Shown here one piece after another: positions 9,031 to 17,522 of a stretch of DNA of 40,579 nucleotides. The stretch is taken from positions 1-40,579 of the forward strand of contig JAIXQE010000051.1 in the NCBI GenBank assembly GCA_027485815.1, in the 5' to 3' direction. The notes below the pieces were generated by a model, which searched no databases, was not told where the DNA came from, and saw only the letters and a list, made by a program, of their open reading frames with translations. The DNA is from Opitutaceae bacterium. Its GTDB lineage: Bacteria; Verrucomicrobiota; Verrucomicrobiia; Opitutales; Opitutaceae. Position 1 is the stretch's first letter. Each line of letters opens with the position of its first letter. The translations under genes were made by a program, and so were the position numbers.

Positions 9031-10266
9031 TCAGCGGACCCCGCGGGTGCCGAGGGTGATGTTGGCGCCGGTGGCCTGGGTATTCGCGGACGCGCGGGTC
9101 GTGAGCGGATCGACCTCCTGGGAACCGGTGGTGCGCACGTTGCTCCCTTGGAACAGGTTCCGCAGCACGCTTTCCACCTGCTTCACGTCGCCGTGCTCCA
9201 GCGAGTAGACGAACACCTTCTGCTTGCGCGCGGTGCTGGCATCGAGCTGCCGGATGATGCCCTCGACATCCTCGAGGCTTTCCTTGGAGGCGCTGACGAT
9301 CACCGAATACGTGCGGGGATCAGCCACCGCGACCACGGGCGTGCCGCGGGAGGAGCCGCCGCTCGAGCGCGAACCGCGGCTGGACGAGCTGCTGGAGCCC
9401 CGACCGCCGGGACCGCTGCCGCCCCGGGCCGCCGCCATCGCCGCGAGCGCCGCCCCCGGCCCCCCGCCGAACCCGGGGAAGCCCCCGAAACCTGGGGTCT
9501 GCGGGGCCCCGGAGCGGGCGCCGGACTGACCGCCGCCGAAGATGTTGGTGATGAGCGCCGCCATCTCCTGTGGGTCGGAATTCTTCAGCTGGAAGACCCG
9601 CATCGAGGCGACGGAGCCGGCGGACCCGTCGAGGGCGGAGAGCAGCTCGACGATGTGCCGGACGTTGCTCTGGGTGTCCGTCACTACCAGCGAGTTGCTG
9701 TCGACGTTCGCCGTGATGGTCGCCGAGTTGGGCAGGAGGGTCGCGAGGTCCGAGGCCGCCTGGGTGGCATCGATCCGCTCGAGCGGGATGATCTGCATCA
9801 CCATCTCCGCGTTGTCGGGGATCTGGCGCGGGTCATTGCCGGTGCGGATCGGGATGGCCCGCTTGCGCGCGTCCTCCTTGGAACTCACGACCAAGGTGCG
9901 CCCCTTGAGGGTGGTAGTATAACCGGACTTGTTGATGGCCAGATTGAGCAACTGGACCGCCTCGGTGCGGGAGACCGGCTGGGCGCTCCACATGTCGACG
10001 TTCCCGCGGACCGGGGTCTCGAGGACGATCACGAAGCCCGCGGCCTCGCTGAGGTAATTGAGCACCGTCTCGAGCGGGGCCCCGCGGAAATTGAACCGGA
10101 GCCCGGCGGAAGTGTCGCGCGCCGGACGCTCGGGCGCGGTGGGGGCGGCCTCCGGGGCCCGCGGCGTCTCCCCGGGCGCGGGCGCAGCCGGGGCTTGGGC
10201 GTGCAGGAGGGCTCCGCCCGACAAGGTCAGGCTGAGGAGCAGGGGCAGGATGGGTTGGGTGTTCAT
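9031..10266 (-). CDS. gspD: Secretin N-terminal part (N0-N1-N2 plus half N3)
   Basis: 411 residues with a Sec signal peptide (1-24). Domains: N0 at about 55-130 (LRFNFRGAPLETVLNYLSE), N1 at about 155-215, and N2 at about 222-345, interrupted by a Gly/Ser-rich insertion (246-310). Residues 349-373 (VFVYSLEHGDVKQVESVLRNLFQG) are the first strand and helix of an N3 domain. The chain then trails off in a Thr/Ala-rich tail and stops. The rest of N3 and the pore domain are encoded by the next gene, after a 20-bp gap. Because the second protein has a complete signal peptide, this is gene fission, not a frameshift. Its start overlaps the stop codon of the GspC-like gene (ATGA). It presumably forms the periplasmic vestibule and contacts the GspC-like protein. 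Confidence 0.92.
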   Translation of the reverse strand: MNTQPILPLLLSLTLSGGALLHAQAPAAPAPGETPRAPEAAPTAPERPARDTSAGLRFNFRGAPLETVLNYLSEAAGFVIVLETPVRGNVDMWSAQPVSRTEAVQLLNLAINKSGYTTTLKGRTLVVSSKEDARKRAIPIRTGNDPRQIPDNAEMVMQIIPLERIDATQAASDLATLLPNSATITANVDSNSLVVTDTQSNVRHIVELLSALDGSAGSVASMRVFQLKNSDPQEMAALITNIFGGGQSGARSGAPQTPGFGGFPGFGGGPGAALAAMAAARGGSGPGGRGSSSSSSRGSRSSGGSSRGTPVVAVADPRTYSVIVSASKESLEDVEGIIRQLDASTARKQKVFVYSLEHGDVKQVESVLRNLFQGSNVRTTGSQEVDPLTTRASANTQATGANITLGTRGVR

Positions 10267-10847
10267 TCTTTAAGCTGTTTCTCGCGTTGCTTCATCAGGC
10301 GTTTGAGGACTTCGGAGGCGTTCGCCGGCACTTCCACCGGGGCCGCCTCGGGGCGGGAACGGACTTCCGGGACCGGGGCGGCGGAGGCGGTCCACTCACC
10401 GCCCTCGACCCGCGTCAGGCGTTGCGCGACCGCGAGGGTGTAGGTGCGTTCGCCGGCGCGGAGCTCCACCCCGGCGGGGGTCACCGCGACCACGCTGAAG
10501 TCACCCAGGCGGCCCCCCAACGCCGCCTCGCCGCGCAGGCGCGGATCGGCGCTGTGGAACACGGCCGCAGGGTCGGCGCCGAAGCCCACCACGCCGACGA
10601 GGGCGACCTCCTCGGTCCGGACGGGCTTTTCCTCGGGGGCGGACCGGTTCCGCGCGGTACGGTTGGGGTTGAAGATGTTGCGCTCGGTGACGAGCGCGAA
10701 GGCCTCGAGGCTACCGGCCGGAGCGGTCGATGCCGCCGCCGGGGCCGGAGTGGCGGCCGGAGCCGCCTCAGAGCCTCGCCGGCGTTCCGCGGCCTGGATG
10801 CCCACGGCCAACGCGGCCAGCAACGCGCAAAGGGAAATGCGGTTCAT
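10263..10847 (-). CDS. GspC/PulC-like HR-domain protein
   Basis: 194 residues. An N-terminal hydrophobic segment (about 5-19) acts as signal peptide or anchor. A Pro/Ala-rich linker follows, then an HR-type beta domain at about 47-140 opening with FALVTERNIFNPNRT and including VALVGVVGFGAD and LRAGERTYTLAV. In type II systems GspC links the inner-membrane platform to the secretin N0 domain. The position directly before the secretin N-part, with a 4-nt overlap, supports that role. There is no PDZ domain; the C-terminus ends in a charged helix (ASEVLKRLMKQREKQLKE), so it is shorter than classical GspC. The assignment rests on context and a short domain. Confidence 0.7.
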   Translation of the reverse strand: MNRISLCALLAALAVGIQAAERRRGSEAAPAATPAPAAASTAPAGSLEAFALVTERNIFNPNRTARNRSAPEEKPVRTEEVALVGVVGFGADPAAVFHSADPRLRGEAALGGRLGDFSVVAVTPAGVELRAGERTYTLAVAQRLTRVEGGEWTASAAPVPEVRSRPEAAPVEVPANASEVLKRLMKQREKQLKE

Positions 10848-11392
10848 CGCCGACCCTCCAGCGGCGCCAGCCGCAACCCGCTCACCAGCAGGCCGAGGGA
10901 GAGCTTGCCCCCGGACTCATCCCGCGTGTTGAGCTCCAGGGAATCGATCCGCAGCGCGAGGGGTGACTTCTCGACCTCGTGCAGGAACCGCACGATCGCG
11001 GGCAAGGGACCGGTGACGTCCACCCGGCATTCGAGCAGCGAATACTGGCTGGTGGAGCCCCGCTTCCATTGCGGCTTGATCGAGGCCACCTCCACCCCGC
11101 CGGCGCGGCCCCAGCGGTCGAAGGCGGTCAGCAGGTCCTGCTCCGCCTTGGCGGAATCCGCGGGCAGCGCCTGCCCTTGCATCTCCCGCCAGAGCCCGCG
11201 CGTCCGCTCGCCGCGGGCGACGGTCGATTCGCCCTCGGCCACGAGCTTGCCCAGCCGGGCAATCTCCGCGCTGCGGGCCTGCCAGGCGCGGGTCAGGGGG
11301 CTGAGCACGAGGCTGTCCAGCACCAGCAGGCCCAGCGCGACGCCGGTCAGGATCAGCAGCCAGCGTTGTCGATCCAGGGGGGGCTTCGTCAT
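10844..11392 (-). CDS. PilO/GspM-like inner-membrane platform protein
   Basis: 182 residues: a short cytoplasmic start, one membrane helix (about 11-30), a coiled-coil stretch (about 35-70), and a ferredoxin-like periplasmic domain. The latter includes the PilO-style segment YSLLECRVDVTGPLPAIVRFLHEVEKSPLALRI, given here only as a reading of residues about 117-150. PilO pairs with PilN in type IV pilus platforms, and GspM with GspL in type II systems. It overlaps its upstream neighbour (the PilM-PilN fusion) and downstream GspC-like gene by 4 nt each, indicating a stoichiometric set. Confidence 0.8.
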   Translation of the reverse strand: MTKPPLDRQRWLLILTGVALGLLVLDSLVLSPLTRAWQARSAEIARLGKLVAEGESTVARGERTRGLWREMQGQALPADSAKAEQDLLTAFDRWGRAGGVEVASIKPQWKRGSTSQYSLLECRVDVTGPLPAIVRFLHEVEKSPLALRIDSLELNTRDESGGKLSLGLLVSGLRLAPLEGRR

Positions 11393-12783
11393 GGCGTGGG
11401 GGCTCCGCTCCAGCGGAAGTTGAAGGTGAACTGGGCCGGGGTCTTGCCCCGGATCTGCTCGATCTTGACCGCCTGCACCTCCCGCGACTGGCGGAGCAGG
11501 TCCTGCGTGCGCAGGAGCGAGGCGTTGTCGCGGGCGGTGCCGGAGACGGTCACGTTAGTCTGCCCGTGGATCTCGAAGGACTTGGCGGTGACGGCCCCCG
11601 TTTCCGGGAAGCATTCGGTCACCTTGCGCAGGATCGAAAGGTTGCGGAACGAGGTGTCGTACCAGGAGCGGTATTCGCGGATCCGGGATTGGACGGTCTC
11701 CAGCTCCTTGACCGTCGGGGCCATCGTCTCCCAGCGGGAGCGGAGGGACCACAGGCGGTATTCCTGCCAGCCGAAGCCGATGGCCGCCAGGCCGAGCAGG
11801 CCCGCCACCGCCGCGCCGGCCGTGGCGAGGCGCCGGGAACTGTACCGGGCGGCAAGCTGCGCCCAGCGGCTGGGACGCGGCGGCAGGAACTCGAGGGCCT
11901 TTCCGGTCCCGGCGGACCGCGCCAAGGCCAAGCGCTCGACCAACTCCTCGCCGGAAACGCGGCCCGGCGCCGCCGCGACCACCTCGAGGCGGGCCTCGGC
12001 CGCCCACGCCTCCACCGCCGTCGCGAGCGCCGCCACCAGGGCCGGCTCGCCGTGCAGCGCGAGGCGCCGGAGCGCCGGCCGGACCGTCTCCGGCACCTGC
12101 TGCCAGGTGATCCGCAGCTCCCGCAGCAGGGCCGCGGAATGCAACACCCGCTCGCCCGCCTCCGACTCGATCGTCGCCTCGAGGGCGCGCCACGACACCA
12201 CCGCCCCCTGCAGCCCGACGAGCAGGACGGCCCCGTCCCCCTCGAGCCACAGGGAGATCTGGCCCTCGGCCGCCGTCCCCAGCGCCCCGGGCAGCGCCGG
12301 CAACGCCAGGGTGAAGCCCGCGGGACGGAGCCCCGCGGCGCGCAGCACCCGGTCCACCTTCTCCAACTGCGCCCGCGCCACCGCGAGCAGGGTGACCCGC
12401 CGCTCGCCCTCCGCCTCCCAGCCGGAGCGCACGATCTGCAGCTCCTCGGGCGCGCTCGGGAAGCCGCGCTCCGCGGCCAGCTGCAGGAAACCGTCCAGAT
12501 CATCGCCGGCCAAGCCCGCGGGAATCGCCACCGGAAGGGTCATCACCCACGCGGGCGGCAGCGCGACCACGACCTGCCGCTCCGCCACCCCCGCCGCCTC
12601 CAGCTGGTTGCGGATCTCCCGCCCGACGAGGTCGGGTTCGGGATGGAGGAGGTCGAGCGTCAGCGGCGCGCTGAACACGCGGACCTCGGGCGGCGCGGAC
12701 TTCCCGCGGCGGACCAGCGCGGCGCGCAGGTGCCCCGGCTCGAAGGCCAGGACCAAAAAGGCAGGGGGCGGGCGGTGGCTCAT
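11389..12783 (-). CDS. PilM-PilN fusion (GspL-like)
   Basis: 464 residues. The N-terminal 300 have the layout of an actin-like PilM/GspL cytoplasmic domain, including VVVALPPAWVMTLPV (71-85) and the shuttle motif LEFLPPRP near 297-304, a PilN-type hallmark. A single membrane helix (about 319-338) follows, then a coiled coil (350-390) and a PilN/GspL-like ferredoxin fold (about 400-460). One protein thus covers the PilM and PilN roles, as GspL does: it couples the ATPase GspE to the periplasmic platform. The gene sits between gspK and the PilO-like gene with ATGA overlaps on both sides. Confidence 0.82.
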   Translation of the reverse strand: MSHRPPPAFLVLAFEPGHLRAALVRRGKSAPPEVRVFSAPLTLDLLHPEPDLVGREIRNQLEAAGVAERQVVVALPPAWVMTLPVAIPAGLAGDDLDGFLQLAAERGFPSAPEELQIVRSGWEAEGERRVTLLAVARAQLEKVDRVLRAAGLRPAGFTLALPALPGALGTAAEGQISLWLEGDGAVLLVGLQGAVVSWRALEATIESEAGERVLHSAALLRELRITWQQVPETVRPALRRLALHGEPALVAALATAVEAWAAEARLEVVAAAPGRVSGEELVERLALARSAGTGKALEFLPPRPSRWAQLAARYSSRRLATAGAAVAGLLGLAAIGFGWQEYRLWSLRSRWETMAPTVKELETVQSRIREYRSWYDTSFRNLSILRKVTECFPETGAVTAKSFEIHGQTNVTVSGTARDNASLLRTQDLLRQSREVQAVKIEQIRGKTPAQFTFNFRWSGAPTP

Positions 12784-14117
12784 AGGCGATTGCGGGTTTC
12801 CCGCAGCAGTTGCCGGGCGCTCGGGCCGAGGGCCCAGCCGCTGGCCGCGAGATCCTGATGGTAGACGATCCGGGGAGTGGAACGGCTCAGGTCAAAGACG
12901 GTGCGGGTCCGGGCATAGCCCCGGCCCCCGCGCGCCACGGCGACCACGTCCGCGGTGAACTGGTACGAACGATCGGTGATGTACGGCCCGGCCCGGGTGA
13001 TCGCGCCGCGGCTGAGCACCTGCGTCAGCCAGGCGAAGGATCCGCGCACCGCGTCCGGATTCGCCAGCCGGTAGGCCACCAGCGCCGGGGCATTCTCCGG
13101 CCCGATCCCCGGAATGCAGCCCAACACCACCTCGCAGGCGGTGTTGACGTTGATCCGCCCGGTCACGGTCGACCCGGAACTGATCGTGACCTCATCCCGG
13201 ATCTGCGCCCACTCCTCGGCGGTGAACCGCCCCTCGACCATCAGTTCCGCCGGGCTGCGCAACTCCTGGCCCCCAAGGGCGCGCACGATCTCCTGGGCGC
13301 GGCCGCCCCCCAGCCGGCCAAGGAGCTGCAGGAAGGCCGGCGACTGCCGGGCCTGCGCCGTCGCGACGTTCAGCCGCCGCGATCCATCCGGCCGGGTGTT
13401 GGGCTCGCGGCTGTAGACGGTCACGTACTCGAGGAGGCCCGGCTGGATCAGCCCGTCCCCGTTGTCTCGTGGCGCCGACTGCTCCCCGTCGTTTTCATTC
13501 TCATCGAGGATGCCGTTCCGGTTCACATCCTCGCCCAACAGAATGTCCAGCGAGGCCCCGTACACCAACCGCAGCTCGTCGACAGTCTCGAATGGCGCTC
13601 CCTTGTTCAACCGCGGGGGATCGAGTAGACCATAGGTGCTGTCGCCGCCCCCGCCCTGGCTGCGGCTCCGCCACGCCACGATCGCATCGACCAGCTCGGG
13701 CGTGATGCCCGGGAGCAGCTCGAGCATCGAGCGCGGCGCGGAGTTGAGGTTGAGCTTCGCGGCCTCGTCGACGAGGCGGAAGACCGGCTCGTCCCCGGGC
13801 CGCTGGTCCGGGTCCCGCCCGAGGAACCAGAAGGCCGCCTCCCCGACCGCGAGGGCCTCGGCGCGGTAATCGTCCGGATGCGGCACGACGCCGTTCAGGC
13901 CGAACTGGCCCAGCACGAAGGCCGCGTAACGGGTTCCCGCGAGCGCCGCCTGCCGGGCCTCGGTCTCCATCACCTGGTTGTCCGCCGCCCGCAGCTCCGC
14001 CGACATCTGGTCCGCGAAGTACACGGCCAAGGCCACGAGTCCCAGGCAGACCCAGAGGACGATGATCATCACGGAGCCGCGGCGGCGCCCGTTCCGGGGG
14101 GAAAGTCCGCGGTTCAT
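12780..14117 (-). CDS. gspK: Type II secretion minor pseudopilin GspK
   Basis: 445 residues. The N-terminus is prepilin-like (RRRGSVMIIVLWVCLGLVALAV) with the large globular body typical of GspK, the tip pseudopilin. Signatures are LNLNSAPRSMLELLPGI (122-138) and NKGAPFETVDELRLV (171-185). A loop at D197-E208 (D-V-N-R-N-G-I-L-D-E-N-E) fits the 12-residue EF-hand pattern exactly, and DNGDGLI lies just after (218-224), consistent with the calcium binding known for GspK. The usual Glu at position +5 is replaced, as is normal for GspK. The gene overlaps gspJ upstream and the PilM-PilN gene downstream by 4 nt. Confidence 0.92.
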   Translation of the reverse strand: MNRGLSPRNGRRRGSVMIIVLWVCLGLVALAVYFADQMSAELRAADNQVMETEARQAALAGTRYAAFVLGQFGLNGVVPHPDDYRAEALAVGEAAFWFLGRDPDQRPGDEPVFRLVDEAAKLNLNSAPRSMLELLPGITPELVDAIVAWRSRSQGGGGDSTYGLLDPPRLNKGAPFETVDELRLVYGASLDILLGEDVNRNGILDENENDGEQSAPRDNGDGLIQPGLLEYVTVYSREPNTRPDGSRRLNVATAQARQSPAFLQLLGRLGGGRAQEIVRALGGQELRSPAELMVEGRFTAEEWAQIRDEVTISSGSTVTGRINVNTACEVVLGCIPGIGPENAPALVAYRLANPDAVRGSFAWLTQVLSRGAITRAGPYITDRSYQFTADVVAVARGGRGYARTRTVFDLSRSTPRIVYHQDLAASGWALGPSARQLLRETRNRL

Positions 14118-14824
14118 GGCAGCGCGCCTTCCTCTTCCTGCGCCAGCGTGGCGGTGGTCTTCACCAGCACCGGCACGACCACCTCATAGGTCCCCGCCGG
14201 CGCTCCCCCCGCCTCCGCCGCGAGGGCAAAGCTGAAGCGCAGCGCCCCGGGCAGGGTCTCGGTGGCCGTCGAATCCCAGGTGTCCGTCCAAGCCAGCCCG
14301 TCGAAGTAGGCGAGGCTCGCGGATTCCACCCCCCCGAGCACCAGTTCCTCCTCCGGCAGGACCTCCTGAACGGGGAGCAGATTGCGGGTGACCGCGCGGA
14401 TCAGGTCCCGGCCGGCTCCGCCCGTGGCCGAAGGCACGAGGAAATAGGCGACCCGCTGCTGGTCCGCGAACGGCGTCCACCCGTCGATGCGGCCGGAGTT
14501 GGTGCTCAGGTCGGGGGTCACCCGCTCCCCGATCGCATCCGCCATCGAGCCGGAGAACGGGCTCGTTTGCAGGCCCTGCGCCAGGGCGGTCTCGCTTCCG
14601 GGCAACATTAACCCGGCCAAATCGCGGCGCAAAATGCTCACCGCCCGCTGCACGCGCCGGTCCTGCTCGATCCGGGCGTGCGTGGTCTGATGGAGCCGTA
14701 ACGCCCCGAAATAACTGGTCTGGATCACGATCAGCACGACCGAGCCAACGACGATGCCGATGAGGAGCTCGAGGAGCGTGAAGCCCCCCGGGACGCGGCC
14801 CGTCCCTGGAAACTTCCGCCGCAT
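14114..14824 (-). CDS. gspJ: Type II secretion minor pseudopilin GspJ
   Basis: 236 residues from the ATG at 14824. This start gives a short leader of 14 residues ending in PGG before FTLLELLIGIVVGSVVL, a canonical class III prepilin site with Glu at +5; a longer in-frame start adds only Gly/Arg-rich sequence. After the N-terminal helix, the chain has the GspJ-style RVQRAVSILRRDLAGLMLPG. GspJ forms the pseudopilus tip complex with GspI and GspK. The start shares one base with the stop of gspI (TGATG) and its own stop overlaps gspK (ATGA). Confidence 0.88.
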   Translation of the reverse strand: MRRKFPGTGRVPGGFTLLELLIGIVVGSVVLIVIQTSYFGALRLHQTTHARIEQDRRVQRAVSILRRDLAGLMLPGSETALAQGLQTSPFSGSMADAIGERVTPDLSTNSGRIDGWTPFADQQRVAYFLVPSATGGAGRDLIRAVTRNLLPVQEVLPEEELVLGGVESASLAYFDGLAWTDTWDSTATETLPGALRFSFALAAEAGGAPAGTYEVVVPVLVKTTATLAQEEEGALP

Positions 14825-15237
14825 CAGCCCTGCCCTCCCACCGCGTTTTCCGCCGTGCCCGTCGCCGGCAGGAGGGTCGCCAGCGCGATTTCCTGCGCCG
14901 CCCCGCGAATCGAGAAGGTCACGGTCACCGTCGCCTGCTGCAGGGCGTCCTCGGGCCAGTTCTCCAACCGCACCGACCACGGGTATTCGAACGGTCCCTC
15001 CTGGGCGACGCCGCTGGTGGCGCCGGTCGCGAGCTGGCCCTCGGCCAACAGCTCCCCCAGCACGCGCTCCCCCACCCGCATGGCGGCCGCCTTACGCCGG
15101 CCCAGCTCGCCGGCGCGGCTGGCCACGGCCATCGCCTCCATCGCCACCGGCACGACCAGCGCGATGAGCATCAGGGAGGCCAGCACCTCCACCAGCGTGA
15201 AGGCCCGCCGCGCGGAACGCCGTTCAGGGGCGCGCAT
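14824..15237 (-). CDS. gspI: Type II secretion minor pseudopilin GspI
   Basis: 137 residues from the ATG at 15237 (an ATG at 15255 is also possible). The leader is MRAPERRSARRA and the mature end FTLVEVLASLMLIAL. To keep Glu at +5, cleavage must follow Ala rather than the usual Gly. The body carries the GspI-like AMRVGERVLGELLAEGQ and ends after a beta-rich segment. It is a pseudopilus tip component. The start lies inside the end of gspH by 14 nt, so translation is probably coupled. Confidence 0.85.
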   Translation of the reverse strand: MRAPERRSARRAFTLVEVLASLMLIALVVPVAMEAMAVASRAGELGRRKAAAMRVGERVLGELLAEGQLATGATSGVAQEGPFEYPWSVRLENWPEDALQQATVTVTFSIRGAAQEIALATLLPATGTAENAVGGQG

Positions 15238-15796
15238 CGGGAGTCCGGATTTCATAGCCCAGCCGATTGGCCGTGAGCGCGATTTCGAGCGCGCCCCCAT
15301 CATCCTGGCGGAGCACCACCCGCGCCGGCGCCGCGGGATCAGGAAAACCATCGGGGTTGAAACGGATGGCCGGCCGGTCCGCGCTCAGGCCGAGCCGCTC
15401 GTCGTCCTGCTCGGAAACCACGCCCTCGAGCGCGACGGCCACCTCCACGCGCAGGCTCGGCTCGAGCGTGAATTCGAGGCGGCGCACCTCCCCGAGGCCG
15501 CCGAAACCCGCCGCCGGCTCCACCCCGTAGGTCGCGCGCACCGGATCGAACCAGACCACCACCGGCACCGCCTCGGCCGCCGCCTGGCTGCGCGCGTAAT
15601 GCAGGAGCGAGAGGACGCGCTGCGCCTCGCCGCTCAACGCGCGCCCCTTGAAGAAGGAGGCCATCCGCGGCGCCACCAGCGAAGCCACGGTCAGCAGCAG
15701 CACCATCACCACGATCAGCTCCACCAGCGTGAAGCCGCGGCGGCCCGCGGGGAACCGCGGGGAAGAGGCAGGGCGATCGTGGCGGCCGGGGCTCAT
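15224..15796 (-). CDS. gspH: Type II secretion minor pseudopilin GspH
   Basis: 190 residues. The leader of 21 residues ends in RRG, followed by FTLVELIVVMVLLLTVASLVAP with Glu at +5. The GspH/FimT style continues with GRALSGEAQRVLSLLHYARSQAAAEAVPVVV, here cited as the region at about residues 51-80. The C-terminal part is beta-rich (RFNPDGFPDP motif near 145). GspH is thought to link the tip complex to the major pseudopilin. The gene is 16 bp after gspG and overlaps gspI. Confidence 0.88.
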   Translation of the reverse strand: MSPGRHDRPASSPRFPAGRRGFTLVELIVVMVLLLTVASLVAPRMASFFKGRALSGEAQRVLSLLHYARSQAAAEAVPVVVWFDPVRATYGVEPAAGFGGLGEVRRLEFTLEPSLRVEVAVALEGVVSEQDDERLGLSADRPAIRFNPDGFPDPAAPARVVLRQDDGGALEIALTANRLGYEIRTPDARP

Positions 15797-15812
15797 CCCG
15801 CGGGCAAGCGGA

Positions 15813-16274
15813 TCAGTTCGCGGCCACGCGGCCGTTCACGATGTCATCGGCCGTGTTCGCCTGGCCATCGGGCCCGATCGAACGCAGGTCGTAGCCGGAG
15901 GAATTCACCCGGCCCGGAAACTCGTACAGGTAGGGGCGACCCCACGGATCGGCCGGGATCTCGCTCTTCAGGTAGGGCCCACGCCAGTTGGGCACGTCCG
16001 CCGGGGCGGCCACCAGCTGGTTCAAGCCATCCTGCCCCCGGGGATAACTGCCGGTATCCACCTCGAAGGCATCCAACGCCGTGCCGAAGGTCGAGATCTG
16101 GGTCTGCGCCGCCGTCACCCGCGCCTGCTCGGTGCGGCCGGTGAACTTCGGCAGCACCAGGGACGCCAGGATGCCGAGGATCACGAGCACCAGCAGCAGC
16201 TCGACGAGGGTGAAGGCGCCGCGACGGGCGCCCCGGAGGGCACGGGGGGGACGGGAGGTCATGGGTAAGGTCAT
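15813..16274 (-). CDS. gspG: Type II secretion major pseudopilin GspG
   Basis: 153 residues. The N-terminal helix FTLVELLLVLVILGILASLVLP is followed by the GspG signatures QARVTAAQTQIS, LDAFEVDTGSYP, PWGRPYLYEFPG and the C-terminal calcium-site segment SIGPDGQANTADDI. This protein polymerises into the pseudopilus. The leader ends ...RRGA; Glu at +5 requires cleavage after Ala20, not after the preceding Gly. The ATG at 16274 overlaps the gspF stop by 4 nt. A second in-frame ATG four codons later is a possible alternative start. Confidence 0.94.
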   Translation of the reverse strand: MTLPMTSRPPRALRGARRGAFTLVELLLVLVILGILASLVLPKFTGRTEQARVTAAQTQISTFGTALDAFEVDTGSYPRGQDGLNQLVAAPADVPNWRGPYLKSEIPADPWGRPYLYEFPGRVNSSGYDLRSIGPDGQANTADDIVNGRVAAN

Positions 16275-17515
16275 TTGATGTGGTCCTGCAGGGAGAAAAT
16301 GGGGATCACCATCCCGATGAAGATGGTGCCGATCAGCGCCGCGATGACGAAGAGCATCACCGGCTCCGCCAGGGCCACGACCGCCTTCAGCTGACGATCG
16401 AGGTCGCCCTCGGTGGTGTTGGCGATGCGCAGGAGCTCGGCGTCCAGCTTGCCGCTCTCCTCGGCCACGGAAATCATCTCGACGATCGCGCCCGGGAACA
16501 GGGCGCGGTTCTGGGCGAGGCTCTTGCCCAGCGCCTTGCCCTCTTTCACCCGGTCGATCGAGTCCGCGACCGCATCGACCAAAATCTGGTTGCCGATCGA
16601 GCGCCGCGCGACGTTGAGCGCGCTGATCAGGGGCACGCCCGCTCCCAGCAGGGTGCCGAGCATCCGGCAAAAGCGGGCCATCGCGAACTGGGCCAGCAAC
16701 GGCCCCAGCGTCGGCACGCGCAGGATCCAGCCCTCCCACGCCCGGCGGCCCCGCGGCGAGCGGAACCAGTGCCGCGCCGAGATGCCCGCCACCGCGAGGC
16801 CCGCCGCCAGGAACAATCCGTAGCCGCGCACGGCGTCGCTCACGCCTACGATCAGCTGGGTGATCAAGGGCAACTCCGCGTTGAAGCCTTGAAACACCAG
16901 CTGGAAGCGCGGAATGAAGAAGACCAGCAGGAAGATCAGCACACCCAGGGCCAGCACCAACAGGATCGCCGGGTACATCAGCGCCGTCGCCACCTTGCCC
17001 TTGAGCTCCTTCTCCCGGGCCTGAAAGTCCGCAATCTGGGCCAGGACGACGTCGAGGAACCCACCCGCCTCCCCCGCCTCGACCATCGCGACATACACCC
17101 GCGGGAACGTCTCCGGGGAGCGCGCCATCGCGTCCGACAGCGGCATCCCGTCGATCACGAGGTCGTGCAACTCCTTCCACTTGGCCTTCGCCGCCGGCTC
17201 GGCCGCCTCCCGCTGGATGATCACCAGGGCGCGGCTGAACGGCACCCCCGCGGCCATCAGGCTCGAGAGCAGCCGCGTGAAGTTCTCCAGGGTCCGCGCG
17301 GAGATCTTGTTTCCTCCGCCCAGCGACAGCCGCCGTCCCCAGCCCGCCCCCGCCTTGGCGCCGCCGGCCGCGGCCCCCGCCGCTTCGCCCAGCCGGACCG
17401 GCCGCAGCGCCTTGCCTTCCACCAGCCGCAACGCCTCCTGCCGGTTCGGGGCCTCGATCAGGCCTTCGACCGCCACGCCATCCGGCTGCAGGGCTTTGTA
17501 GGCGAATTGGGGCAT
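16271..17515 (-). CDS. gspF: Type II secretion inner-membrane protein GspF
   Basis: 414 residues, the usual size. It begins FAYKALQPDGVAVEG, followed by two homologous T2SSF domains (about 75-195 and 275-400). Each carries the helix pattern of FTRLLSSLMAAGVPFSRAL and FCRMLGTLLGAGVPLISAL. Three membrane segments are visible: about 175-197, 230-250 and 380-405. GspF is the polytopic platform protein on which the pseudopilus is assembled and which GspE drives. It follows gspE after 7 bp and overlaps gspG. Confidence 0.95.
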   Translation of the reverse strand: MPQFAYKALQPDGVAVEGLIEAPNRQEALRLVEGKALRPVRLGEAAGAAAGGAKAGAGWGRRLSLGGGNKISARTLENFTRLLSSLMAAGVPFSRALVIIQREAAEPAAKAKWKELHDLVIDGMPLSDAMARSPETFPRVYVAMVEAGEAGGFLDVVLAQIADFQAREKELKGKVATALMYPAILLVLALGVLIFLLVFFIPRFQLVFQGFNAELPLITQLIVGVSDAVRGYGLFLAAGLAVAGISARHWFRSPRGRRAWEGWILRVPTLGPLLAQFAMARFCRMLGTLLGAGVPLISALNVARRSIGNQILVDAVADSIDRVKEGKALGKSLAQNRALFPGAIVEMISVAEESGKLDAELLRIANTTEGDLDRQLKAVVALAEPVMLFVIAALIGTIFIGMVIPIFSLQDHIK

Positions 17516-17522
17516 CGCCGGA

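Noticed and set aside
15813-17180. Extended N-terminus for GspG reaching back through gspF
   Set aside because: The extension is Arg/Gly/Asp-rich and antiparallel in quality to a real protein; the ATG at 16274, overlapping the gspF stop, gives a normal prepilin leader.
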